From the NCBI GenBank assembly GCA_938041455.1, contig CALITO010000049.1:1-34230 (forward strand): a stretch of 34,230 bases of DNA, read 5' to 3'. Source of the DNA: an uncultured bacterium. Lineage in GTDB: Bacteria; Armatimonadota; JACIXR01. Below the pieces are notes generated by a model that was not told where the DNA came from, did not search any database, and saw only the letters and a program-made list of their open reading frames with translations. How positions within the stretch are numbered: the stretch's first letter is position 1; every line of letters starts with the position of its first letter. This document shows, piece by piece, positions 14,655-23,753 of the stretch. The position numbers and the translations under genes were made by a program.

Positions 14655-17447
14655 ATGGTGAACTTAGAGGAACCACCATTACGGTTCCTAAACACTCTCA
14701 GGGAGGAGTTGGGGAGGGGAGAGGTTAAGTTATCAATTTCTACCGACCTTCCCGAAGAAAAGGACACCAAAGAATGGCTTATATTGACGGAAAAGCACCT
14801 GGCGATTTTAAAGGAGGGGGGAGGTAAGGAGGAGTTAAAGAAGTTGATTGCCTTGGAGGATATAGAAGATGTTCGCTCCATTCCTCTCGTGGGCTGTGGT
14901 GTGTTAGAAGCGAAGGTAAAGGGGGAGTGGGTTAGGCTTATCCGCTACTCCAATGTGTTAGCTTCCCAATTCGCCCTTGCCTCAAGGGACATCTCCCTCC
15001 TTAAAGAAGGGAAGAAGGAGATGCCGGCGGAAGAGGAGAGGCAAAAGTGCCCCAAGTGTGGGCTACCCCTTCCCTATGGCTCCCGAGTTTGTCCTCGCTG
15101 TCTTCCTAAGGGACAGATTTTAAAGCGTCTCCTCACCTATGCAAAACCCTATAAGTGGCCCCTCGTAATTGCGGGACTCATCTCCCTTCTTATCACGGGA
15201 TTTGACCTCCTCCCCATCTACATCAACCGCTATCTAATGGACCATGTCTTCGTTCCCGCTGATTCCCATTATCACCATAACCTGTTTATGAACCCGGAAG
15301 AGATGAGATATCTTCCTATAGCGCTGATTACAATGGTTTTATGCTTGCTCCTTGTGAGAGTGATAAGCACAACCTTGACAATTTTTCGGGGTAGGATCAC
15401 AGTTAAGACCGGACAAAAGATAGTCTATGACCTTCGCTCCTCCCTTTTCAAGAACCTTCAGCATCTCTCGGTTACCTTCTACGACCGTTATCCCACCGGT
15501 TCTCTCATATCCCGTATAACCCAGGACACCAGCGCATTGCAGGGATTTCTCGCTAATGATATCTATTTCTTCGCCGTGAACATCCTGCTCCTCATCGGCA
15601 TAAGTGCCATTCTCTTACAAATGAACTGGCGCCTTGCTCTCTTCACACTCATCCCCGCTCCCCTAATACTCGCTCTCGTGGGCTTCGTTTGGGGCTACAT
15701 CTATATGAACTTCCGCAGGCTATGGCACAGATGGAGTAGATTCGTCTCCGTCCTCAGCGATTCCCTCTCCGGTATCAGGGTTGTCAAGGCCTTCGCTCAG
15801 GAGCATAAGGAGGAGGAGAGATTTGACAAGAGGGCCCACGCACTTTTCGAAGCTGCCACAAGGGCTGGACAAACCCAGGTGACCTTCTCACCTATCCTCT
15901 CCACCCTCATAAGTTCTACCTCCCTCATAGTTCTCTACTTCGGAGGGAGAGGTATAATTGGGGGGGAGATATCCACGGGAACCCTATTTGCTTTCCTGAG
16001 CGCTCTGGGTATGCTGTTTGGTCCCCTCCAGGTAGTTATGGAGATGAGCAACAGCATCGCTAACGCCCTCGCTGCCTCCGAGCGAGTTTTTGAGATTATG
16101 GATATGGAAACTGAGGAATTAAACGAAAGCGAGGGAAAGGTCTCACTTCCCTACATTTACGGCAATGTGGAATTCCGCAATGTGACCTTCGGCTATGATA
16201 AGCATCAACCCATTCTCCACAATATAAATTTGAAAGTAAGGGCAGGAGAGATGGTGGGCATAGTGGGGCCAAGCGGAGCGGGTAAAACCACTATAATAAA
16301 CCTCATCTGTAGGTTCTATTTGCCAACAGAGGGGGAGATATTGATAGACGGCGTCAACATCAAGGACATCAATCTGCGAGACCTCCGCAGTCAAATAGGA
16401 CTTGTCCCTCAGGAACCTTTCCTCTTCCGAGGCACGATAGCGGAGAACATAGCCTACTCTCGTGTCGATGTGCGGCCAGAGGATATAATAAGGTCTGCAA
16501 AGGCAGCTAACGCCCACCACTTCATCACTTACTTCCCCGAGGGTTACGATACAGTGGTAGGTGAGAGGGGGGCAGGGTTATCGGGAGGGGAAAGGCAGAG
16601 GATAGCAATTGCCCGAGCTTTACTACATAATCCTCGCATCCTTATCCTTGACGAGGCTACCTCAGCAGTTGATACGGAGGCAGAGAAGCAGATACAGGAG
16701 GCGCTGTCTCGTCTCATTAGAGGAAGGACCACTTTTGCCATAGCCCACCGCCTTTCCACCCTCCGCATCGCAGACCGAATAGTTGTCCTTAAAGGGGGAC
16801 GGATAGTGGAGCAGGGAACAAACGAGGAGTTGCTCTCTCGCAATGGCGAATACAAGAGATTAGTCGAACTGCAGGCGGGGCCAGTAAGTGGACCCGAGAA
16901 ATGGGCGGTGAAAAGGGAGGAGATTGAGGAGATGGATATAGGACCCCTCTTCTTTCCCCCCAACACCATCAAGTTTGAGAGAACATTGGGCGGAGTGGTT
17001 AAACTTTATGCCGAGGGTATAGGTGAATTCCCAAAGGTAATATTGAGGAGACTTTTCCCCCTCTCTGATCCCACCCGTTATATAAGCGTTTGGAATGGCG
17101 ATTATAGGAGTGAGGAACAGTTCGGACAGGAGATAGGAGTTATACCGGATTTGGATATGTTGGACCCCAACTCCAGACGGGTAGTGGATGAGGAACTTAG
17201 GCGAACATATTACATAGCGAAGGTGAAGAAAATAAGATCGGTTAAGGACCTCTACGGGTTCACCGAGTGGATAGTGGAGACAGATATAGGAGAACGGAAA
17301 TTCCTCACTTGGGGCTTACACAATAGCGTAATAGATATGGGGGAACGTCGGTTGATAATCTGGGACATAGACAATATCTATTACGAGATAGAGGATTGGT
17401 CACTCTTAGACCCCAAAAGCCTATCCTATATAAAGCGGATATTGTAA
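14655..17447 (+). CDS. ABC exporter with PH-like, zinc-ribbon and DUF1854 domains
   Basis: A 930-residue single-chain half transporter. Residues about 25-120 are beta-rich with a final helix and look like a bacterial PH-like domain (inference). Residues 132-149 are a zinc ribbon (Cys132, Cys135, Cys146, Cys149). Residues about 160-450 are a six-helix type I exporter membrane domain. The ATPase has Walker A GPSGAGKTT (538-546), LSGGERQR from residue 642, Walker B with Asp666/Glu667 and His698. Residues about 770-930 match DUF1854 (FERTLGGVVKLYAEG; WNGDYRSEEQFGQEIG), a domain known beside ABC genes linked to cyanophycin metabolism. Usual exporters are about 580-620 residues, so roughly 150 residues are added at each end. 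Near-consensus promoter and GGAGGTG ribosome site. The cargo is unknown. Confidence 0.92.
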   Translation: MVNLEEPPLRFLNTLREELGRGEVKLSISTDLPEEKDTKEWLILTEKHLAILKEGGGKEELKKLIALEDIEDVRSIPLVGCGVLEAKVKGEWVRLIRYSNVLASQFALASRDISLLKEGKKEMPAEEERQKCPKCGLPLPYGSRVCPRCLPKGQILKRLLTYAKPYKWPLVIAGLISLLITGFDLLPIYINRYLMDHVFVPADSHYHHNLFMNPEEMRYLPIALITMVLCLLLVRVISTTLTIFRGRITVKTGQKIVYDLRSSLFKNLQHLSVTFYDRYPTGSLISRITQDTSALQGFLANDIYFFAVNILLLIGISAILLQMNWRLALFTLIPAPLILALVGFVWGYIYMNFRRLWHRWSRFVSVLSDSLSGIRVVKAFAQEHKEEERFDKRAHALFEAATRAGQTQVTFSPILSTLISSTSLIVLYFGGRGIIGGEISTGTLFAFLSALGMLFGPLQVVMEMSNSIANALAASERVFEIMDMETEELNESEGKVSLPYIYGNVEFRNVTFGYDKHQPILHNINLKVRAGEMVGIVGPSGAGKTTIINLICRFYLPTEGEILIDGVNIKDINLRDLRSQIGLVPQEPFLFRGTIAENIAYSRVDVRPEDIIRSAKAANAHHFITYFPEGYDTVVGERGAGLSGGERQRIAIARALLHNPRILILDEATSAVDTEAEKQIQEALSRLIRGRTTFAIAHRLSTLRIADRIVVLKGGRIVEQGTNEELLSRNGEYKRLVELQAGPVSGPEKWAVKREEIEEMDIGPLFFPPNTIKFERTLGGVVKLYAEGIGEFPKVILRRLFPLSDPTRYISVWNGDYRSEEQFGQEIGVIPDLDMLDPNSRRVVDEELRRTYYIAKVKKIRSVKDLYGFTEWIVETDIGERKFLTWGLHNSVIDMGERRLIIWDIDNIYYEIEDWSLLDPKSLSYIKRIL

Positions 17448-17477
17448 ACCCCATCTTTAATCCCGTAGCCGAAGTAT

Positions 17478-17506
17478 TTGACATAAAGTAACAAAACATT
17501 TAAATT
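17478..17506 (+). promoter_or_regulatory. ftsK: promoter of the ftsK-gltX operon
   Basis: Perfect -35 TTGACA (17478-17483), 17 bases, TAAATT (17501-17506, four of six). RNA would start near 17513, about six bases before the ATG at 17519. The other bases of this 71-base gap show no terminator for the ABC gene. Confidence 0.52.
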
Positions 17507-17518
17507 ATTGTTTTGGAG

Positions 17519-19705
17519 ATGCCCAACAGGAAAGGCAAGAAGAGACCCACTAAAGTCAAAGCGAAAATAAGGGAAAAGGAACCAAGGGAGATAACGCTGA
17601 GCCCTCTTACCTACGACGCCATCGGGATATTCCTTATCGCCCTTGGGTTAACCGTTCTCCTCGCCCTCTTCTTCAAAGAAGGGGGGTTATTGGCGGAGGC
17701 TTGTAGATATATCTCCCTTCTCTTAGGCGAAGGCTCCCTATTACTTCCCCTCGCCTTCTTCCTCCTTGGGATATCCACGCTCGTAAGGTTAGAGAAACAT
17801 AAGACCAAGAATGTATCCCTTGGTCTTTTCCTTTTCATCCTCGCCATCCTCGCCTTTCTCCACCTTCCTTTCTTCCGGTCCCTCAACTTATATGAGATTT
17901 GGCAACCTGCGGGTGAGGGAAAGGGAGGGGGATACATAGGTGCTGCCTTTTCCTTCCTCCTTTATAAAGCGGTGGGTTACTACGCTTCCTTCGTCCTCCT
18001 CTCCGCATTGGTTCTTATAAGCCTACTAATCATAGTAGGTTCCCCCATAAGGGAAATCACCCAGCAGTTGAGGAAGAAGCGAGAGGAACGCCCTCCAATC
18101 GAACCGACCCCGCCCTCGAAATTCCCCCCACTTACCCCTAAAGAGGAACCTAAAGGGACGCTGGAAAGGAAGTTCAGCCTCTCTTCCTTCTTCCGTCGCA
18201 GAGAGAAGAAGGAAGAGAAAGAGGATAAGGAAAAGAGGAAAGCCCTTGAGACAGAGAGCAAACCTCCCTCTAAGGCACCTTGGCAACTGCCCCCCTTTGA
18301 CCTCTTGAACAAGCCGCGTGATATTTCCGAGAGGCGTTTGGAGAGCGAGGCGAAAGAACATATAGCTATAATTACCCGCACATTAGCGGACTTCAATGTG
18401 CAGGCGGAGGTTGTTGAGGTATCTCGGGGTCCCACCGTAACTCGCTACGAGGTTCGCCTCGCCCCAGGCATAAAAGTCCACAAGATAGTCAGCTTGGCAG
18501 ATAATTTAGCTATGGAGCTCGCCGCTCAATCGGTAAGGGTTGAGGCACCCATACCGAGCAAGTCCGCCATAGGGATAGAGGTGCCGAACAAGGTGGCGAG
18601 CACTGTCTACCTTCGCCAACTCATCGAAAACGAAGAGTTCTGGAAGAACCACAACAAGCTCATCTTCCCCCTCGGATTAGATGTAGCAGGGAAACCGGTA
18701 TATGCTGACCTATCAGTTATGCCCCACCTCCTCATCGGTGGAGCGACAGGTTCGGGGAAAAGCGTTTTTCTCTCCTCCCTCATCGCATCCTTCCTTTATA
18801 AATTCTCCCCTGAAGAGTTGAGAATGATAATAGTTGACCCCAAGAGGGTAGAACTGACCCTGTTCGATGATATCCCCCACTTAGTTGAGCCGGTGGTTAA
18901 GGAGATCACGGATGTTATCATCGTTTTCCAAAAGGCGCTCAGGGAAATGGAGAGGCGATATGACCTCTTTGCTGAAGGGGGGGTGAGAAATATCTTCGGC
19001 TATAACCAGCGCTTCCCTGATGGCAAACTTCCTTATCTAATAATAGTGGTGGATGAGTTAGCGGATATTATGCTGACGAGGCAGAAGGCACAGGTGGAGG
19101 CGATGATTTGCCGGCTGGCGCAACTGGCAAGGGCAACGGGAATCCATCTCGTTATCGCCACTCAGCGCCCATCTGTGGATATAATAACCGGTCTCATAAA
19201 GGCTAACTTCCCCTCCCGCATAGCCTTCGCAGTTTCTACCCAAGTGGATTCCAGGGTTATTTTGGATACGGGAGGGGCGGAGCTCCTCATCGGTAGCGGT
19301 GATATGCTCTTTGCCCCCTTAGATTTTCCCAAGCCGATACGCATCCAGGCTCCTTATGTAAGCGAGAAGGAAATGGAAAGGCTTGCCGACTTCTGGCGGA
19401 AGCAGGGTGGCCCCACCCCCCTTGAGGAATGGGGTAAGCCCATAGTCCTCGGTGAACTCCTGCCCGAGGAGGCAAGCGATGATGAACTCTTCGAACAGGC
19501 AGTAAGGCTCGTCTCAACTCTCAGGCAAGCCTCTACTTCTCTTCTCCAGAGAAAGATGAAAATAGGTTATAACAGAGCTGCACGACTTATGGAGATGATG
19601 GAGGAAAGAGGCATAGTAGGACCCCAAGAGGGGGTCAAGCCAAGGGAGGTGTTAGTCACCCCCGAGGAAGTAGAGGAAATGTTTTCGGTAGGGGACAAGG
19701 AGTAA
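17519..19705 (+). CDS. ftsK: FtsK/SpoIIIE-type DNA translocase
   Basis: ATP-driven pump that moves chromosomal DNA through the division septum. After a basic N terminus come four membrane helices (about residues 30-185), a short, highly charged linker (about 190-265), the alpha/beta motor with Walker A GATGSGKS (408-415) and Walker B VVDELAD (Asp512, Glu513), and a C-terminal gamma winged helix (ASTSLLQRKMKIGYNRAARLMEMM, given here only as the region about 656-680) that reads polar DNA motifs. At 728 residues it resembles SpoIIIE more than E. coli FtsK. An in-frame TTG at 17513 is an alternative start. No spaced ribosome site precedes either. First gene of a six-gene run; rimO begins at the next base after the stop. 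Confidence 0.95.
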   Translation: MPNRKGKKRPTKVKAKIREKEPREITLSPLTYDAIGIFLIALGLTVLLALFFKEGGLLAEACRYISLLLGEGSLLLPLAFFLLGISTLVRLEKHKTKNVSLGLFLFILAILAFLHLPFFRSLNLYEIWQPAGEGKGGGYIGAAFSFLLYKAVGYYASFVLLSALVLISLLIIVGSPIREITQQLRKKREERPPIEPTPPSKFPPLTPKEEPKGTLERKFSLSSFFRRREKKEEKEDKEKRKALETESKPPSKAPWQLPPFDLLNKPRDISERRLESEAKEHIAIITRTLADFNVQAEVVEVSRGPTVTRYEVRLAPGIKVHKIVSLADNLAMELAAQSVRVEAPIPSKSAIGIEVPNKVASTVYLRQLIENEEFWKNHNKLIFPLGLDVAGKPVYADLSVMPHLLIGGATGSGKSVFLSSLIASFLYKFSPEELRMIIVDPKRVELTLFDDIPHLVEPVVKEITDVIIVFQKALREMERRYDLFAEGGVRNIFGYNQRFPDGKLPYLIIVVDELADIMLTRQKAQVEAMICRLAQLARATGIHLVIATQRPSVDIITGLIKANFPSRIAFAVSTQVDSRVILDTGGAELLIGSGDMLFAPLDFPKPIRIQAPYVSEKEMERLADFWRKQGGPTPLEEWGKPIVLGELLPEEASDDELFEQAVRLVSTLRQASTSLLQRKMKIGYNRAARLMEMMEERGIVGPQEGVKPREVLVTPEEVEEMFSVGDKE

Positions 19706-20989
19706 GTGAAGGTAGCTTTTATCAGCTTGGGCTGCCCTAAAAATAGGGTAGATACGGAAAGCTTGCTGTCATTGCTTTTGGAGCGAGGTTTTCATCTCTC
19801 ATCGGAGAAAGAAGCTGAGGCAGTGGTTATAAATACCTGCGCCTTCATAAAGCCAGCCGTTGAAGAATCTCTGAGGGAGATGAGGAGGGTAAAAAGAAGG
19901 GGGCAAATCCTTGCTGTCGTGGGTTGTTTACCCCAGAGGTGGAGGAGAAATCCCTCCTCTGTAGAGGCGGATGTTGTGCTTGGCTTGGGCAAAGGATGGA
20001 AGTTGCCAGAAGCGCTCCTCCGAGCAAAAAAGGGAGAGAGAAGTGTGGAAATCGGCGAGCCGGAACCCCTAAATACACCACCCCGTTATATACTCACCAC
20101 CTATCCCTACGCTTACCTGAAGATAGCCGATGGTTGCGATAATAGATGCAACTATTGCACCATCCCCCTCATCCGGGGCAGTTTTCACAGTAGGAAAGAA
20201 GAGGATATCCTAAAGGAGGCCCAAGAGTTAGCCCGCAGAGGGATAAAGGAACTGATTTTAGTCGCCCAGGAGACCACGAGATATGGATTTGATATAAATA
20301 GGGAGTTGACGCTTCCCAAGCTCCTTGTTAAACTATTGAATATTGAGGTCAAATGGATACGCATTATGTATATGCATCCCGCAAGGATCACTCCTTCCCT
20401 GTTGGAAACGATGGCTACCTCCGATAAAATAGTGAAATATTTTGACATCCCCTTCCAACATGTTTCTACCCGCATATTGAGGCTTATGGGAAGGGAGGGC
20501 TCAGGTAAGGAGTATTTGGCTCTTATAGAGAAAATACGCAAAGCCATCCCCAACGCCTGCTTTCGTTCCAGCTTCATTGTGGGGTTTCCCACGGAAAGCG
20601 AGGAGGATTTCCAGTATCTCCTCTCCTTCTTGGAGGAAGCGAAGCTCGACAAGGTGGGTTTTTTCCCCTTCTATGCCGAGAGCGAGGCACCCGCTTCTCG
20701 CTTACCATCTTTGGCAAAATCCCTTATAAAGGAGCGACTCGGGCAAGCGAGGGAACTTCAAAAGAGAATAGGGGAAGAGAGAAACAAGGAGCAGATTGGC
20801 AAGGAGTTGGAGGTTTTGTTGGAAGGCTTTCAGGGTGATAGGATAAGGGGACGCTCTTATAGAGAAGCACCCGAGGTCGATGGAGCGGTGTTTGTGAAAG
20901 GGAATACTTGCCGAGCAGGGGAGTTCGTGAGGGTGAAAATCCACGGCGCCGATAGTTATAACCTGTTTGCAGAGGAGGTTAAAGGATGA
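19706..20989 (+). CDS. rimO: ribosomal protein S12 methylthiotransferase RimO
   Basis: Radical SAM enzyme that methylthiolates the conserved Asp of ribosomal protein S12. The N-terminal UPF0004 domain binds one Fe-S cluster (Cys10 in SLGCPKN, Cys45 in NTCAF, Cys74 in VGCLPQR). The radical SAM motif is CDNRCNYC (Cys144, Cys148, Cys151). A C-terminal TRAM domain covers about residues 365-427. SLGCPKNRVDTE separates RimO from MiaB. The GTG start follows the ftsK stop directly, with AAGGAG only three bases before it, and agrees with the usual RimO N terminus. Its stop overlaps the next start as ATGA. Confidence 0.95.
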   Translation: MKVAFISLGCPKNRVDTESLLSLLLERGFHLSSEKEAEAVVINTCAFIKPAVEESLREMRRVKRRGQILAVVGCLPQRWRRNPSSVEADVVLGLGKGWKLPEALLRAKKGERSVEIGEPEPLNTPPRYILTTYPYAYLKIADGCDNRCNYCTIPLIRGSFHSRKEEDILKEAQELARRGIKELILVAQETTRYGFDINRELTLPKLLVKLLNIEVKWIRIMYMHPARITPSLLETMATSDKIVKYFDIPFQHVSTRILRLMGREGSGKEYLALIEKIRKAIPNACFRSSFIVGFPTESEEDFQYLLSFLEEAKLDKVGFFPFYAESEAPASRLPSLAKSLIKERLGQARELQKRIGEERNKEQIGKELEVLLEGFQGDRIRGRSYREAPEVDGAVFVKGNTCRAGEFVRVKIHGADSYNLFAEEVKG

Positions 20990-21249
20990 AACTCAAGATA
21001 TTTTGGCAAGAGGATTGTCCCCACTGCCCCCCAGCTAAGAAACTGGGAAAGGAACTGGAAAAAGAAGGAGTGGAAGTGCGATATTATAATGTCAAAACCC
21101 TTGAGGGACTTACAGAGGCTTCCTTTTACAGCGTCTTATCTACACCAGGGATAATAATAGTGGATGACGACGAGGAAGAGATCGCCGGTTGGAGGGGCAC
21201 TACCCCCACAAAGGAGGAAATATACCGCTACCTGAACGAAAGTGAATAA
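20986..21249 (+). CDS. small thioredoxin/glutaredoxin-like protein
   Basis: An 87-residue thioredoxin-fold protein with a CPHC redox pair (Cys11, Cys14) right after the first strand and a cis-Pro STPGIIIV loop near residue 52. It is short, like glutaredoxin or NrdH-type redoxins. It overlaps rimO by four bases (ATGA) and the NrdG-like gene by eight bases, so the three are translationally coupled. The position beside an RNR-activase-like gene suggests that it supplies reducing power to ribonucleotide reduction or to the iron-sulphur enzymes next door (inference). Confidence 0.85.
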   Translation: MKLKIFWQEDCPHCPPAKKLGKELEKEGVEVRYYNVKTLEGLTEASFYSVLSTPGIIIVDDDEEEIAGWRGTTPTKEEIYRYLNESE

Positions 21250-21961
21250 ACCAAACGGGATAAAAGGGTTCATTGAGGTTTCCCTTCTTGACTGGGATGG
21301 ATTTATCTCCTCGGTGCTCTTCCTCCCTAACTGCAACTTCCGCTGTCCATTCTGCCAAAACTGGCAATTAGTAGATGAGCCGGAGAAGATAGAAGATGTT
21401 GATTGGACGATTATAGAGAACTATCTTAGAGCAAAAACAGAATGGATAGATGGAGTAGTCATAACGGGAGGGGAACCGACAATCTATCCCCAGTTAAGGC
21501 TTCTACTTGAAGAAATTAAAAAACTTGGCTACAAAATCAAGCTTGACACTAACGGTTATAATCCCTCGTTATTGAGAGAGCTTCGGGAGGAGGGACTCCT
21601 GGATTATATAGCGATGGATATCAAGGCACCCTTTGATGGAAGATATAAACTGGCGAGCGGGGTTGAGGAATTAGAGATAGAGAGATTGAAGGAAAGCATC
21701 AAACTTCTCATCCAGGGGAAAGTTGACTACGAGTTCCGCACCACCCTTGTTCCATCCCTCATAACCGCGGGGGAGATAAAGGAGATTGGGAAGGCGATAA
21801 GGGGAGCGAAGAGATGGGTGCTTCAGGAGTATCAACCCAAATCGGCAAGAAACGAGGCTTATCGTCAGTTGAAGCCCTATAAAAAAGAGGAAGTGGAATA
21901 CTTTGTTTCTTTGGGAAAGGAATATATAGAAGAGGTCTACTATAGAGGAAAATGGAGGTGA
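21242..21961 (+). CDS. NrdG-like radical SAM activating protein (anaerobic RNR activase family)
   Basis: Radical SAM protein of 239 residues with CNFRCPFC (Cys31, Cys35, Cys38), a GGEPT motif near residue 79 and LDTNGYNP near 102. The start GFIEVSLLDWDG resembles the TIGR02495 group annotated as anaerobic ribonucleoside-triphosphate reductase activating protein. In class III RNR systems this enzyme makes the glycyl radical on NrdD, but no NrdD gene lies in the window, and members of this group may serve other glycyl-radical enzymes. GTG start, eight-base overlap with the thioredoxin-like gene; the next gene follows after four bases. Confidence 0.82.
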   Translation: MNKPNGIKGFIEVSLLDWDGFISSVLFLPNCNFRCPFCQNWQLVDEPEKIEDVDWTIIENYLRAKTEWIDGVVITGGEPTIYPQLRLLLEEIKKLGYKIKLDTNGYNPSLLRELREEGLLDYIAMDIKAPFDGRYKLASGVEELEIERLKESIKLLIQGKVDYEFRTTLVPSLITAGEIKEIGKAIRGAKRWVLQEYQPKSARNEAYRQLKPYKKEEVEYFVSLGKEYIEEVYYRGKWR

Positions 21962-21965
21962 AACT

Positions 21966-23750
21966 TTGGATAAGACAGTTTCCCATTTATTGGAGGAGAC
22001 AATTCCAACTCGTTTATTTTACGAGTTGACGAGGGCTATCCTTTTGGAAAAGGGAGGAGCTCTGCCCCCTAAGGAGATAGCCCTTCTACTCGAGAGGGAG
22101 GGCTTCCGTCTCCCTCGCCGCCTCGTGAAATATCTCCTCTCCCTTTGGGAGGAGGGCATCCTAAAGAAGGAGGGAACTGTTAACCTTACCTATAGAGAAG
22201 AGCATACCGCACGCCCTCTCGAGGGGGAGGTAGATAAGATTTTGCGGAGCGTTGGGAAACCCCTCTCTCTGGAAAAACTATCCCAAGAACTGGCAATCGT
22301 CCAGAGACGCCTCCCCCAGATATATCTTCAATCACTTCCCCCGCTACTTTCTTCCCGCCCTAAGAAGTATTTTATCATAGGGGACAAAGTGGGGCTGAGG
22401 GATTGGTTGCTCCAAGTGGAGGAAGGAGCGAGCGAGGAAGAAGTAGTCTTCCTCAACTTCCTGCCCGAGGAGATACCCTCTTTGGAAAGTTGGTTACCCT
22501 TCTCCTCCTTTCTTAAAGGCGAGAACATCCTTGAGGAGACAAAGGCTCTCCTAAGGGAAAAGCCCGCCATCCCCCACAAGGTCCTCGCTTTCCTCGTCTG
22601 GAGGGCAAAAGGCACCGTGGATTCCCTTGAACTAATGGAGAAGATGCTGGAAGAGGGTAGTTTCTTTATGATGAAGCCGGCAAGCTGGCTCAATAGAGAA
22701 CAAATAACCTCCCTCTTACAAAACCTCCGGACAATAGAAATACCACCTGGGGCAGTGGAGCCGGAGCCCTTCGTTTTCGGTGAGGAAGAAAAGGAGATTT
22801 TACTATCTTATCTCAGGGAAAAAGGGAGAATAGCAGTAAAAAGGGCTGCAGAGGAGCTTTTCGAGCTCGAGGATGTAGATATAGAACAAGTGAAAACCAC
22901 GCTATCGGATTTTCTCAAAGAAAGGGGATTCCTTTGGTTAGGGGATGATAGATGGACTGAAGCGGAAAAACTCCCAATGGATATACTTGCTCTCCCTTCA
23001 GAAGTGGAAATAGACCGGAAATTCCAATACGAGGATTTGGACGGCGAACAACTGGAAGTGGAGTTAAGCGACGAGGGCTTGGAGAATGCCCTTCCCAAGT
23101 TACTAAAGGACCCCTTCGTTCAGGATACCGGTGACGAGGAGGATATAGAGATTGCTAAACCGAACGAGGAAATCCAACTCGTCATCCCCTACCATCATTA
23201 CATCTCGGGCACCCTTCCCGTGCGTAAATGGGAGAAAGCATTCTATCCCTCTGAGCCACATCTCCAACTGCTCACCTTCCTAACGGATAAAGGGGAAGAA
23301 TTGGAACTCTGGTTTAACAGAGACCTCCCCCTTATCTTTGGACTGAGGGATTGGTATGAGAAAAATCTCCCCCCATCTGGTGCCTTATTGAAGATAAGGA
23401 AAGAGCAGGAAATATATAAGATAATCTGGGAAGGAAAAACCCATCCCCTGCTCACCATTCCACCAAAGAGATTGAACGACCTCCTTAAACTCCGTGAGGA
23501 ACTCAAGGAACAACCCACTGTTGAGATCGTTCAAACTCTTCTGGAATATCACAAGAAAGCACATTTCTTCACGATTTTGAGCGAGGTGAATGTAATAAGG
23601 AGGACTCCGAAGAGGCGTGTAGCCTCCATCTTGAGTATCTTTCCTTGCTTCTATATGAGGGGTAAGGAAGAAGGGATCTTTTATTATGATTCTGCGAAGA
23701 GGGACGAGGTTATGAAACGAGCGAAGAAGAAGTATCTTATCACCAACTGA
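21966..23750 (+). CDS. unrecognised protein with winged-helix-like repeats and a beta-rich C terminus
   Basis: A 594-residue protein I cannot name. Residues about 8-75 and 78-130 read as winged-helix units (for example ELTRAILLEKGG, PKEIALLLEREG), and a third HTH-like unit lies near 280-330, so DNA or RNA binding is plausible. A very acidic stretch sits near 335-400. Residues about 405-590 are beta-rich (LELWFNRDLPLIFGLRDWY, GALLKIRK) and could be a small barrel domain. No catalytic motif is seen. The TTG start is supported by GGAGGTG with about eight bases of spacing. It sits four bases after the NrdG-like gene and three before gltX, so it is expressed with ftsK, rimO and gltX. Hypothetical. 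Confidence 0.85.
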   Translation: MDKTVSHLLEETIPTRLFYELTRAILLEKGGALPPKEIALLLEREGFRLPRRLVKYLLSLWEEGILKKEGTVNLTYREEHTARPLEGEVDKILRSVGKPLSLEKLSQELAIVQRRLPQIYLQSLPPLLSSRPKKYFIIGDKVGLRDWLLQVEEGASEEEVVFLNFLPEEIPSLESWLPFSSFLKGENILEETKALLREKPAIPHKVLAFLVWRAKGTVDSLELMEKMLEEGSFFMMKPASWLNREQITSLLQNLRTIEIPPGAVEPEPFVFGEEEKEILLSYLREKGRIAVKRAAEELFELEDVDIEQVKTTLSDFLKERGFLWLGDDRWTEAEKLPMDILALPSEVEIDRKFQYEDLDGEQLEVELSDEGLENALPKLLKDPFVQDTGDEEDIEIAKPNEEIQLVIPYHHYISGTLPVRKWEKAFYPSEPHLQLLTFLTDKGEELELWFNRDLPLIFGLRDWYEKNLPPSGALLKIRKEQEIYKIIWEGKTHPLLTIPPKRLNDLLKLREELKEQPTVEIVQTLLEYHKKAHFFTILSEVNVIRRTPKRRVASILSIFPCFYMRGKEEGIFYYDSAKRDEVMKRAKKKYLITN

Positions 23751-23753
23751 GAT

